Translations under genes and position numbers: made by a program
Notes under the pieces: model-generated
Told to the model about the DNA's origin: nothing
The model's input: the letters and a program-made list of their open reading frames with translations, nothing else
Database searches by the model: none
Shown: piece by piece, positions 17,001 to 24,258 of the stretch
Numbering within the stretch: the stretch's first letter is position 1
Layout: each line of letters starts with the position of its first letter
NCBI GenBank assembly: GCA_026400835.1
Contig: JAPLOA010000098.1
Span: 62,001 to 126,000, forward strand
Origin: Planctomycetales bacterium
Lineage (GTDB): Bacteria; Planctomycetota; Planctomycetia; Planctomycetales; Planctomycetaceae
Reading direction: 5' to 3'
Length of the DNA: 64,000 nucleotides

Positions 17001-18416
17001 TTCACCTCGGTCAAACCGCCGGTGATTGTTCCGCCAGGAATTCCACGAGCGATGAGTTCGCCAGATCAAGTCACAGCCCTGCCCGGATTCGAAGGTCGGA
17101 GACTTCCGATTGATACCGCGATTATGCCCACGGCGATGACGTGGCTGGCCGATGGTCGCCTGGCTTTTACGTCTTTGCGTGGTCAGGTCTGGATCGCAGA
17201 CGATCGGGACAAGGACGGCAGCCCGGATGCTCTGACATTATTTGCGGAAGGCCTTGCGGCGCCATATGGAATTCAGGCTGATGGCAGTTCGATATTGGTA
17301 TCACATAAGCCCGAGATTCTGCGGCTCCGCGATACTAATCAGGACGGGCGAGCTGACGAGTTTGATGTGTTTGCTTCAGGCTGGGGATTCAGCGACGACT
17401 ATCACGACTGGACCACGGCACTGGCTCGCGATCAGAACGGCGACTATTTCGTTGGCCTCGGCAGTGACTATTCTCAGAACAATCGTCCGGCGGATAATGA
17501 TCGCTGGCGAGGAACCGTGCTGAAAGTCAACTCCGCCGGAACGATCACGCCGATTGCGTTTTCCATGCGGTTCCCGATGGGCCTGGCGTTCGATAGTCAG
17601 AATCGATTATTCGCGACCGATAACCAGGGAGTTCAGAATACGTTCAATGAAATCAATCACATTATTGAAGGCAAACACTACGGGGTTCCATCGCGACACG
17701 AAACAGCCAAGGATGTGACTGTGGAAACGCCGGGCCTGATGATTCCGCATCCATGGACACGCAGTGTGAACAGTATCACCTTCTTTCCGAAAGACTATGC
17801 GATCTCTGAACTGGCCGGGCATGGTGTTGGTTGTGAATATGATACGCGTTGTCTGATTCGCTTCACGATTCAGGATGTGAACGGCACCATGCAGGGAGCC
17901 AGTTATCGCTTCAGTCTGCCCGATCAGCCGAGCGGTGGCGGTAACTTCGTAGGGCCTGTTGCGTCGGCTATTGGGCCAGACGGGGGCCTCTACATCGGCA
18001 GCATCTGGGACAGCGGCTGGCAGGGCGGCACGAACACGGGAACGATCGAGCGGATGGTTCCGGCAAAGAAAATGCCCAATGGGATTCGTGAAATTCGAGC
18101 GACGGCCCAGGGATTTGAAGTCTCCTTTTTTCACCCAGTAACAGCCAGCAAAGCGACCGATGTAAGCAACTGGAGTCTGCAGGGTTACACGAGATCCTGG
18201 GGCGGCAGTTATGCCACTCCTGATTCAGATCGACACCCGATTGTTCCTTCGGCATTGACAGTTTCTGAGGACCTCAAAACAGTCTCCATTCAAACGGCAG
18301 CGTTGAAGGCAGGCTATGTTTATGAGATCTCAGTCAAAAAGCCGCTTGATGAATCAGCCGCAGCAGATTTCTGGCCGACTGAGGGACACTATTCCATGAA
18401 GGTGGTGCCCAAGTGA
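14091..18416 (+). CDS. Pentaheme PA14-cytochrome c-propeller protein (planctomycete membrane-bound dehydrogenase-like)
   Basis: 1441 aa with a signal peptide (residues about 1-29). Domain order: a PA14-like beta domain (about 30-160), then five c-type heme sites CxxCH at C188 (CSACH), C284 (CIACH), C405 (CAGCH), C497 (CLACH) and C632 (CIACH), then a beta-rich region, then a six-bladed glucose/sorbosone-dehydrogenase-like propeller from about 985 (LPGFEGRRLP, WLADGRLAFTS, FPMGLAFD), ending in an Ig-like tail. Such giant exported cytochromes are characteristic of Planctomycetes and are thought to couple sugar or polysaccharide oxidation to electron transfer. The substrate here is unknown. It stands alone, with a convergent histidine kinase downstream. 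Confidence 0.85.
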   Translation: MQSRSIPPATHVALVLILLCGIDQSALSDEETTRPGLAGLFSDSISIVRKVDDRIAFDWTDSSPDSRLGDDYQAKWQGRLLVRQPGKHTFHAMVSGRLTIVVNGKLALQSEGENLFHSAEPIELTAGDHLLEISFKRTVNVDARLQLFWSSPEFTLEPLPADVLTHEAPNTTAGDQESGRLLADAMRCSACHSGLAEASTLKAPSLKYVNETPIDQLVRRLMDPRSINSHSAMPSFGLTAEEAHDVALFLMDAADKESPLDEKELKFKADDVDAGSKLLLTTGCIACHRLSQFNREAAESESESSEALPDASPYHGPELVGIEKRRTAKWLSKWLQAPGELNPNHRMPVFSLSDDERRQIVAALVLSTSEEKADPGAGVSKEKSSPPLLEASIANGRRIATAANCAGCHSIKGLEPSAIKIARPTGIQSADSTHNCLAVKKPESNTVDNSEPNHRPWFQATDVERQQLNAWLTSIRTDIQHVTGAALGSLLMHRNGCLACHDRDLKKGLSTHAGVISSLRSDLNGQSQALIPPALTAAGDKLKDEYLMSAVSGEQAGRRLPWLLVRMPKFRFSADEKTAVTRYLVGADRIPDAADVAREELFRHLNPHHPVIATPADLLTGNHLIGAGGFNCIACHKAGPYEPRNVAMGTRGSDIMSMGQRIRPRYFMRWMENPIRVVPGIEMPAIRKPIPGVLEDSLPQQIALMWTALADPKFSPPTVVSRYEQFVTVAPGQPPRVVRDVFTVGDPKDRNSVARSMAVGFNNGHNILIDLDTMRLRQWTIGEFARQRTEGKSWFWDMAGVTVSLDPQITLLSRLVSKTAKDKEPPSPVTDQRRHAELISSKVTDQSVILRVRYYFDPSPLASQQTGKDTKSSAALSRHTAITAWNDPTRSLLTSVVTFTIQPSGQSGDQTGWLVKADVEESPNGYLVQLHGWSDAESLAGIPWSVKARTANNANAEVRLQNGETATLQFFTSVKPPVIVPPGIPRAMSSPDQVTALPGFEGRRLPIDTAIMPTAMTWLADGRLAFTSLRGQVWIADDRDKDGSPDALTLFAEGLAAPYGIQADGSSILVSHKPEILRLRDTNQDGRADEFDVFASGWGFSDDYHDWTTALARDQNGDYFVGLGSDYSQNNRPADNDRWRGTVLKVNSAGTITPIAFSMRFPMGLAFDSQNRLFATDNQGVQNTFNEINHIIEGKHYGVPSRHETAKDVTVETPGLMIPHPWTRSVNSITFFPKDYAISELAGHGVGCEYDTRCLIRFTIQDVNGTMQGASYRFSLPDQPSGGGNFVGPVASAIGPDGGLYIGSIWDSGWQGGTNTGTIERMVPAKKMPNGIREIRATAQGFEVSFFHPVTASKATDVSNWSLQGYTRSWGGSYATPDSDRHPIVPSALTVSEDLKTVSIQTAALKAGYVYEISVKKPLDESAAADFWPTEGHYSMKVVPK

Positions 18417-18456
18417 GGCGATAAACGGTGATCGCAGAGTTGGCATGCCATGGAAT

Positions 18457-21072
18457 TCATGGCTTTGCCGATTCAATGGGAGCCTTCACCATTGGCGATT
18501 CGTCGGACCGCAGATCATTGATCATTGAGATCAATTCTTCAGGTCTAAACGGCTTCTGGAGCACCCCGTGAACCTGTAGATCGCCAGTCACTGCTGGAAT
18601 TCCTTCCGTGGAACAGCCAGTCATCAGAATAACCGGCAACTGAATTCCCTTTGCGTGCAACACTTCCAGCATCGACGGACCATCCACCGGAGACATCACC
18701 AAGTCAAGCAGCAGGCAATCAACATCTTTGTGCTCCACAAGATACTCCAGTGCATCCGTCGCACATGTAAACAAGTCTGCCTTGCCACCAAGCAGTCCCA
18801 TGGTGCGTCCAATGACCTCCAGTGTTTCGGTCTGATCGTCTACCGCCACAATTCGAAGGACACGTGATACCGTTGACAGTGCTGAAGGGTGCGAGCTAAC
18901 AGGTTCGATTCGTGCCGGCATTGCAGACCTGGGCAGGAGAATGCGGAAGCGGCTGCCCTCGCCCGGACACGAAGTTAGCTGAATCAGGCCATCATGGCGA
19001 TTCACGTGACCATACACCACAGACAGTCCGAATCCATGTCCGTCCGGTTTGGACCTGGTTGAGAAAAATGGCTGGAACACTCGGGCGAAATCTGATTCTG
19101 CGATTCCCTTGCCGCAATCAATGACCTCAAACCAGACGAACTCCCCACCAGCTCGGCGATGTCCAAACGTCGGTGTATCGACCGGAACATCGGGAAGGAA
19201 ATCGCACCCGGTTCGAATCCGGATTACTCCCTGAACATCAATCATGGCCTGAGCCGCATTGGTCACAAGGTTCAAAAGGATCTGATCAATCTGTTCCGCA
19301 TCGCCCTCCGTTTGCAGAGGAATCGGATACGGATCAAACAAGATCGAATGACGTCCACCAAGACCGGCCCGAAGAAGTGGCAGCATTCGATTCACTGAAT
19401 CATTCAGATCAATGACCTTCTTCGTGGCAGGCTGTTTTCCGGCATAGGCCAACATCCTGCGACTGAGTCCGGCCGCCGTTTCAGCAGAACGGATGATTCC
19501 TTCCAGGCACTGTGAACCTGCCGGCGAGCCGGGTTCCAGGTACTTCAGCAGGTCGGCATTCCCTATCACGCCGACCAGAAGATTGTTGAAATCATGCGCG
19601 ATTCCACCGGCCAGTGCTCCAAGACTTTCCAGTCGTTCCGTCTGAGCCAGCCGCAGTTCGATACGTTCAGTCTGATGTCGCTGTTGTTCCGTATTCAGGA
19701 TTTCCTCTTTGAGTCTGCGATTGGCATTTCGCAGCTTCCGGCGTTCTCTCAGAAGGATGATGGCCAATCCACAAAACACGGCAAATCCAATGCGCGAAGA
19801 CCTTAAGGAGCGTTGGCTTTCTTCATCCGCTCGCAATTGTGCTGCGGTAATTCGCTCGGACTGTATCGTCATCATCCGGTTTGCTCTGGAAGCATTCCAT
19901 TCTCCCAGCATCTGAGACGTCAGGCGAGCTGTGGTCTTGACACATTGCACTCGTGAAGCGAGAAGTTTTCGTAACTCCTGTCGATTGTGGAGTCCCGTTC
20001 CGTTTGCTGGCAGGTTGAGTACTGCTCCTGCAAACTTGCGCAACGTGTCCTGGCAGTTGATCATCGGAATGGAGTGATAGAGAGAGTCGAAGATCGACTG
20101 CATCCGTACGAGATCATCCTGCCTTTGAAAGATATCGATCATGGTGAATCGACATCTGGCAATCAACGTTTGATGCTTCAATTCGCAGGCCAGCTTCAGA
20201 GCTTCCTCCAGCGTCAACAACGCGGCTGAATCATCCTCGCACTGCTGTTCCAGATCGGCTATCAGCAGGAGAGTCGAGATTCGTAAATCGCGGGACAGAG
20301 CCGAAAATTCCGGCCTCCGTCTGATCGCATCACACTGCTGCAGGAACTCCGAAACGGGTTTCTCAGGATTTGACTTTAAATCGCAGCGAAGCGTCAGAAT
20401 CTCGTGTCGTGTTTGAACATCAGACTTCACCTTTGATGACAGAACAGAGGAACATTCCAACAGATGGGCGTCCGGCATCATGCCATCATCAAGCCGGCAA
20501 GCCAACAGATCCTGCAGAAGCCGGCAACGGATCTCGCAGTTGCCGTTCGGAGTCGGCATCGTCAGTTCTGAAATCGGTGGCATCGGGACAAAAATCGTAT
20601 GACTGAGTCCCGGAATCTGCTGGTGCTGAAACAAGGCGTGCGTAAAAAAAAGTTGGTAGCTCTGATGATTGCTGAGAGGAAATAGTTCCAGTGCCCGACG
20701 GAAATCGTTGTCTCCCGCTTCTATTCCTTCCAAACTCGACCTTGCACCTGCCCTTTGCATCATGGCGATGGCAACGACGGCTGGCTGATCGCAAGCCTGC
20801 GCGAGCTGAATTGTTTCCGTGCATAGCCGGATGGACTCTTCGAGGTCCTGGTCGAGTTGAACGGCATTTCGGCCGAGGAGCCGCGACCAATCTTCGAGGC
20901 CGTAGTCCTTTTTAGGCGACTCCTGCACCGGCGAACTTGCAACAATCACATCAGCCGAATCTGAATACCGAAAATCGCTGGCCCAAACACTACGCTGCGG
21001 GATCATCAATGCCACTAGTACCAGCAGTTCTGGCAACAGCATTGTTTTTCGGACCATGATTCTGACATCCAT
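18457..21072 (-). CDS. Hybrid sensor histidine kinase with TPR-like sensor and C-terminal receiver
   Basis: About 871 aa from ATG 21072; ATG 21057 is equally possible, and the frame is open to 21174. A signal-anchor (LLPELLVLVALMIP) is followed by a ~400-aa helical region with repeated A/L-rich pairs, resembling degenerate TPRs. A second membrane helix (IGFAVFCGLAIILL) and a coiled-coil linker lead to the kinase core. HisKA phospho-acceptor is H493 in GGIAHDFNNLL. The HATPase has NLVTNAAQAM and FGLSVVYGHV. The receiver phospho-acceptor is D790 in LLLDLVM, followed by LQKPF. No output domain, so it presumably signals by phosphotransfer. Convergent with the cytochrome gene. Confidence 0.87.
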   Translation of the reverse strand: MDVRIMVRKTMLLPELLVLVALMIPQRSVWASDFRYSDSADVIVASSPVQESPKKDYGLEDWSRLLGRNAVQLDQDLEESIRLCTETIQLAQACDQPAVVAIAMMQRAGARSSLEGIEAGDNDFRRALELFPLSNHQSYQLFFTHALFQHQQIPGLSHTIFVPMPPISELTMPTPNGNCEIRCRLLQDLLACRLDDGMMPDAHLLECSSVLSSKVKSDVQTRHEILTLRCDLKSNPEKPVSEFLQQCDAIRRRPEFSALSRDLRISTLLLIADLEQQCEDDSAALLTLEEALKLACELKHQTLIARCRFTMIDIFQRQDDLVRMQSIFDSLYHSIPMINCQDTLRKFAGAVLNLPANGTGLHNRQELRKLLASRVQCVKTTARLTSQMLGEWNASRANRMMTIQSERITAAQLRADEESQRSLRSSRIGFAVFCGLAIILLRERRKLRNANRRLKEEILNTEQQRHQTERIELRLAQTERLESLGALAGGIAHDFNNLLVGVIGNADLLKYLEPGSPAGSQCLEGIIRSAETAAGLSRRMLAYAGKQPATKKVIDLNDSVNRMLPLLRAGLGGRHSILFDPYPIPLQTEGDAEQIDQILLNLVTNAAQAMIDVQGVIRIRTGCDFLPDVPVDTPTFGHRRAGGEFVWFEVIDCGKGIAESDFARVFQPFFSTRSKPDGHGFGLSVVYGHVNRHDGLIQLTSCPGEGSRFRILLPRSAMPARIEPVSSHPSALSTVSRVLRIVAVDDQTETLEVIGRTMGLLGGKADLFTCATDALEYLVEHKDVDCLLLDLVMSPVDGPSMLEVLHAKGIQLPVILMTGCSTEGIPAVTGDLQVHGVLQKPFRPEELISMINDLRSDESPMVKAPIESAKP

Positions 21073-21252
21073 TTCGACCGCACGCCCGTGTGATACACTT
21101 CGAGGACTGTTAAGGATTGCGAATTCCTTACGGAGATTCAATCCAGGCTCCCGTCGGAACCTCGATATCTTCACTTCGAAGTCGTCGGGGCCTGGACTTC
21201 TTCAACGTCAAACGCTGCCACTCATTGGTTTGTGTGATCCCAGGAGATTTCA

Positions 21253-22395
21253 ATGCGCCCGCTGAAAACAGCCATTATTGGCACAGGCTTTATGAGCTGG
21301 GTTCATCTGGATGCCCTTCGCAGAATAGGCGTCCACGTCACAGGGATGCTGGGATCATCCGAAGCAAAGAGCCTTGCTGCGGCAAGCAAGTTTGGCTTGA
21401 ATCGTACTTACCTGTCAATTGAGGAGGTTCTGGAAGAATCGGAGGTTGACTGCGTTCATGTTTGTACTCCGAATCAATCCCACTTCGATCTGGTTTCCCG
21501 AGCCTTGAAAGCCGGCAAGCATGTCCTGTGCGAAAAGCCTCTGGCAATGGACAGCCATGAATCTGCTGAGCTTGTCCATCTGGCGAGCCAGTTCAATCAA
21601 CAGGCGACCGCCGTTAACTACAACATCCGCTTTTATCCGCTTTGCTCTGAGGTGCGTTGCCGAATTCAAAATGGAAATCTGGGGGAAGTTCTGCATGTGA
21701 ACGGAAGCTATATTCAGGACTGGCTTCTCAAGTCTACCGACTACAACTGGAGAGTGCTGGCCGGTCAGGGAGGTGCTCTGAGAGCTGTTGCCGACATTGG
21801 CACTCACTGGCTCGATCTGATCACATGGATGACGGGGCTGAGAATCTCTGCTGTCTGTGCAGATCTGATGACAGTCCATCCCGTTCGCAACAGACCTGTT
21901 GGTGAGATCACGACGTTCGCGGCCGCAGACGAATCCGCAAGGAAGCCCGTTGAGATTACGACCGACGACTACGGCGCGATTCTTTTGCAGTTCGAAAACG
22001 GCGCAAGGGGAAGCCTGCATGTGTCTCAGGTAAATGCCGGGAGAAAAAACTGTCTGCGGTTTGAGGTCGCGGGTTCGGAGTCTGCCTGTGCGTGGAACAG
22101 CGAAGTCCCCAACGAGCTTTGGATGGGCCATCGAGATCGCTCGAATGAAGCATTGATTCGCGATCCGGCCCTGCTTTCGCCAGCAGCAGCAATTCATGCG
22201 GCTTATCCCGGCGGTCATAATGAAGGCTACGCGGACTCTTTCCGCGGCTGTTTTGCTGCGTTCTACAATGCAATTCAGCAGCGGGATTTTTCGGGGCGGA
22301 GTTATCCGACATTTTCCGATGGAGATCGCGAAATCAGGATTTGCGAGGCAATTCTCAGAAGCCATCAATCTCGAAGCTGGGTCGAAGTGCCCTGA
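21253..22395 (+). CDS. Gfo/Idh/MocA family NAD(P)-dependent oxidoreductase
   Basis: 380 aa, ATG 21253 preceded by AGGAG. An N-terminal Rossmann fold (KTAIIGTGFMSW), then VDCVHVCTPNQSH and the family hallmark CEKPLAMD carrying the catalytic Lys. The C-terminal alpha/beta half has GGALRAVADIGTHWLDL. Family members oxidise or reduce sugars and related polyols with NAD(P). The substrate cannot be read from sequence. No signal peptide, so it is cytoplasmic, unlike many planctomycete relatives with Tat leaders. The DUF1501 gene follows about 155 bp downstream on the same strand. Confidence 0.9.
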   Translation: MRPLKTAIIGTGFMSWVHLDALRRIGVHVTGMLGSSEAKSLAAASKFGLNRTYLSIEEVLEESEVDCVHVCTPNQSHFDLVSRALKAGKHVLCEKPLAMDSHESAELVHLASQFNQQATAVNYNIRFYPLCSEVRCRIQNGNLGEVLHVNGSYIQDWLLKSTDYNWRVLAGQGGALRAVADIGTHWLDLITWMTGLRISAVCADLMTVHPVRNRPVGEITTFAAADESARKPVEITTDDYGAILLQFENGARGSLHVSQVNAGRKNCLRFEVAGSESACAWNSEVPNELWMGHRDRSNEALIRDPALLSPAAAIHAAYPGGHNEGYADSFRGCFAAFYNAIQQRDFSGRSYPTFSDGDREIRICEAILRSHQSRSWVEVP

Positions 22396-22550
22396 GGCCG
22401 GAGTTCTTCGTTTCGCCTGAGCAGCAATTCCGGGTATGATTAAGAGTCGGCTTTGGCTCGTCTGGAATCCCGAATTCACTAATTGCGAATTCACGGAGCC
22501 TGAGCCGACCAGCCCATCCTGCCTTGTGTTCCTCGCTCGAGAGTGTCCTC

Positions 22551-24038
22551 ATGCGAAACGATATTCTGAAATCACTTCCGACGAATCCGGATATCGCGTT
22601 TTCCGGGCTCCGCTCAATTGCCGCACCGGTATCTGTTCTTCAGGAGACATCCGATCGTCGTTCAATGCTGCAGCGTTCTGCGCTGGGTATTGGCGCGCTC
22701 GGTCTGGCCCATGTGCTGAATGCAGACGGTCGATTGAACGCGATGGAAGCTGGTCCATTGAATGATCGGCCTTCTCCCTTTCTGCCGAAGGCCAAACGGG
22801 TCATTCACTTCTTTCTGAATGGTGGTCCGTCACACGTTGACACGTTTGACCATAAGCCGTTGCTGAGCAAATACGCCGGGCAGTCGCTGGGAGATAATCT
22901 GCTGACCGAACGGAAGACCGGGGCGGCATTTCCTTCACCGTTTAAGTTTCGCCGCTACGGTCAGTCGGGTATCGAAGTCAGTGAGATTTTCTCCCGGACG
23001 GCCGCCCACATCGACGACATTGCCGTGATTCGTTCCATGTATGCGCAGGTGCCGAATCATGAACCCTCGCTGATGCTGATGAATTGCGGCGACTCCGTGC
23101 AACCGCGGCCAAGCATGGGAGCATGGGTTCTGTACGGGCTTGGGACCGAGAATCAAAATCTTCCGGGGTTTGTCGCTATGTGTCCCGGTGGGCTTCCGAT
23201 CAAGGACACGGAAAACTGGCAGTCGGCATTTCTCCCCGGTGCGTTTCAGGGCACCTATGTTGATTCACAGCATAAGGAGCTGAGCAGGCTCATTGAAAAC
23301 ATCGAACATCCCCAGATCGCAACAGACGCGCAGCGCAGGCAGTTAAGTCTGCTGGCTCGACTGAATGCAGAACATCGGGCTCAGCGAATCGATCAAAGAC
23401 TCGACGCGCGGATTCAGTCGTTTGAACTGGCGTTTCGTATGCAGCACGATGCGGCCGATGCGTTTGACGTGACTCGTGAACCTGCTCATATCCAGCAGAT
23501 GTACGGAGAAGGAATTCATGCACGTCAAACGCTGATCGCGCGTCGTCTGCTGGAGCGAGGTGTGCGTTATGTTCAGCTATGGCATGGTGCCGGGCAGCCG
23601 TGGGATAATCATGCGGGCATTGAGGCCGCCCATCGAAATCTGGCCGGACAAATTGATCAGCCAATTGCTGCTCTCATGACGGATTTGAAACAGCGAGGTC
23701 TGTTTGAGGATACTTTGATCTTATGGGGAGGCGAGTTTGGTCGGACACCGACGGTCGAACTCTCCGGAGACGGTAAACCTCAATCCGGTCGCGATCACAA
23801 CCACTGGGGCTTCAGTGTGTGGCTGGCTGGCGGTGGAATCAAGGGCGGTACGGTCTACGGAGCGACTGATGACATTGGATTTAAGGCTGTCGACAAGCCG
23901 ACCAGTGTTCATGATTTGCATGCGACGATGCTGCATTGTCTTGGTTTTGATCACAAGAAGCTTACGTTCCGTTATGCCGGCAGAGACTTTCGCCTGACCG
24001 ATGTCCATGGCGAAGTAATCCACGATATTCTTGCCTGA
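22551..24038 (+). CDS. DUF1501 domain protein with Tat-type leader
   Basis: 495 aa from ATG 22551. Residues 36-60 (DRRSMLQRSALGIGALGLA) form a Tat-type leader. The rest is the DUF1501 domain, related to the alkaline phosphatase/sulfatase fold: FFLNGGPSHVDTFDHKP, LWHGAGQPWDNH, LILWGGEFGRTPT and GRDHNHWGFSVWLAGGGIKGG are all conserved blocks. In Planctomycetes these proteins usually pair with a PSD1 cytochrome partner. Here no partner is adjacent (one PSD1 gene lies 30 kb away). The substrate is unknown. Confidence 0.9.
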   Translation: MRNDILKSLPTNPDIAFSGLRSIAAPVSVLQETSDRRSMLQRSALGIGALGLAHVLNADGRLNAMEAGPLNDRPSPFLPKAKRVIHFFLNGGPSHVDTFDHKPLLSKYAGQSLGDNLLTERKTGAAFPSPFKFRRYGQSGIEVSEIFSRTAAHIDDIAVIRSMYAQVPNHEPSLMLMNCGDSVQPRPSMGAWVLYGLGTENQNLPGFVAMCPGGLPIKDTENWQSAFLPGAFQGTYVDSQHKELSRLIENIEHPQIATDAQRRQLSLLARLNAEHRAQRIDQRLDARIQSFELAFRMQHDAADAFDVTREPAHIQQMYGEGIHARQTLIARRLLERGVRYVQLWHGAGQPWDNHAGIEAAHRNLAGQIDQPIAALMTDLKQRGLFEDTLILWGGEFGRTPTVELSGDGKPQSGRDHNHWGFSVWLAGGGIKGGTVYGATDDIGFKAVDKPTSVHDLHATMLHCLGFDHKKLTFRYAGRDFRLTDVHGEVIHDILA

Positions 24039-24129
24039 GCACGCTCAGATTGATGTGGGGCTCACGCTGCATCGGGCTGAAGATTACTCCCGGGGATCAC
24101 CGGGCCGAAAACACAGGGAATTATCATAA

Positions 24130-24254
24130 CGCGACGCGTCAGCGAGGGATTTACGCAGACACTTGTAAAACGCGACAGCTCGATCCCTCACTTACGTTTC
24201 GGGTTGTGATGGACGCAAACGCGCAACTTCAAAACTGACGCGTCGGGTTGTGAT
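24130..24254. repeat. Dispersed hairpin repeat (TCGGGTTGTGAT family), one full and one partial copy
   Basis: A left arm at 24130-24150 (GACGCGTCAGCGAGGGAT) and a right arm at 24183-24205 form an imperfect hairpin ending in TCGGGTTGTGAT (24199-24210). A second, arm-only copy of the same end lies at 24235-24254. It fills most of the gap between convergent genes. The same family recurs at 31173-31240. Confidence 0.65.
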
Positions 24255-24258
24255 GAAA

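Noticed and set aside
20489-20890. 133-aa minus-strand frame within the first hybrid kinase
   Set aside because: Lies inside the TPR-like sensor region of the real gene in another frame, Arg-rich and without motifs.
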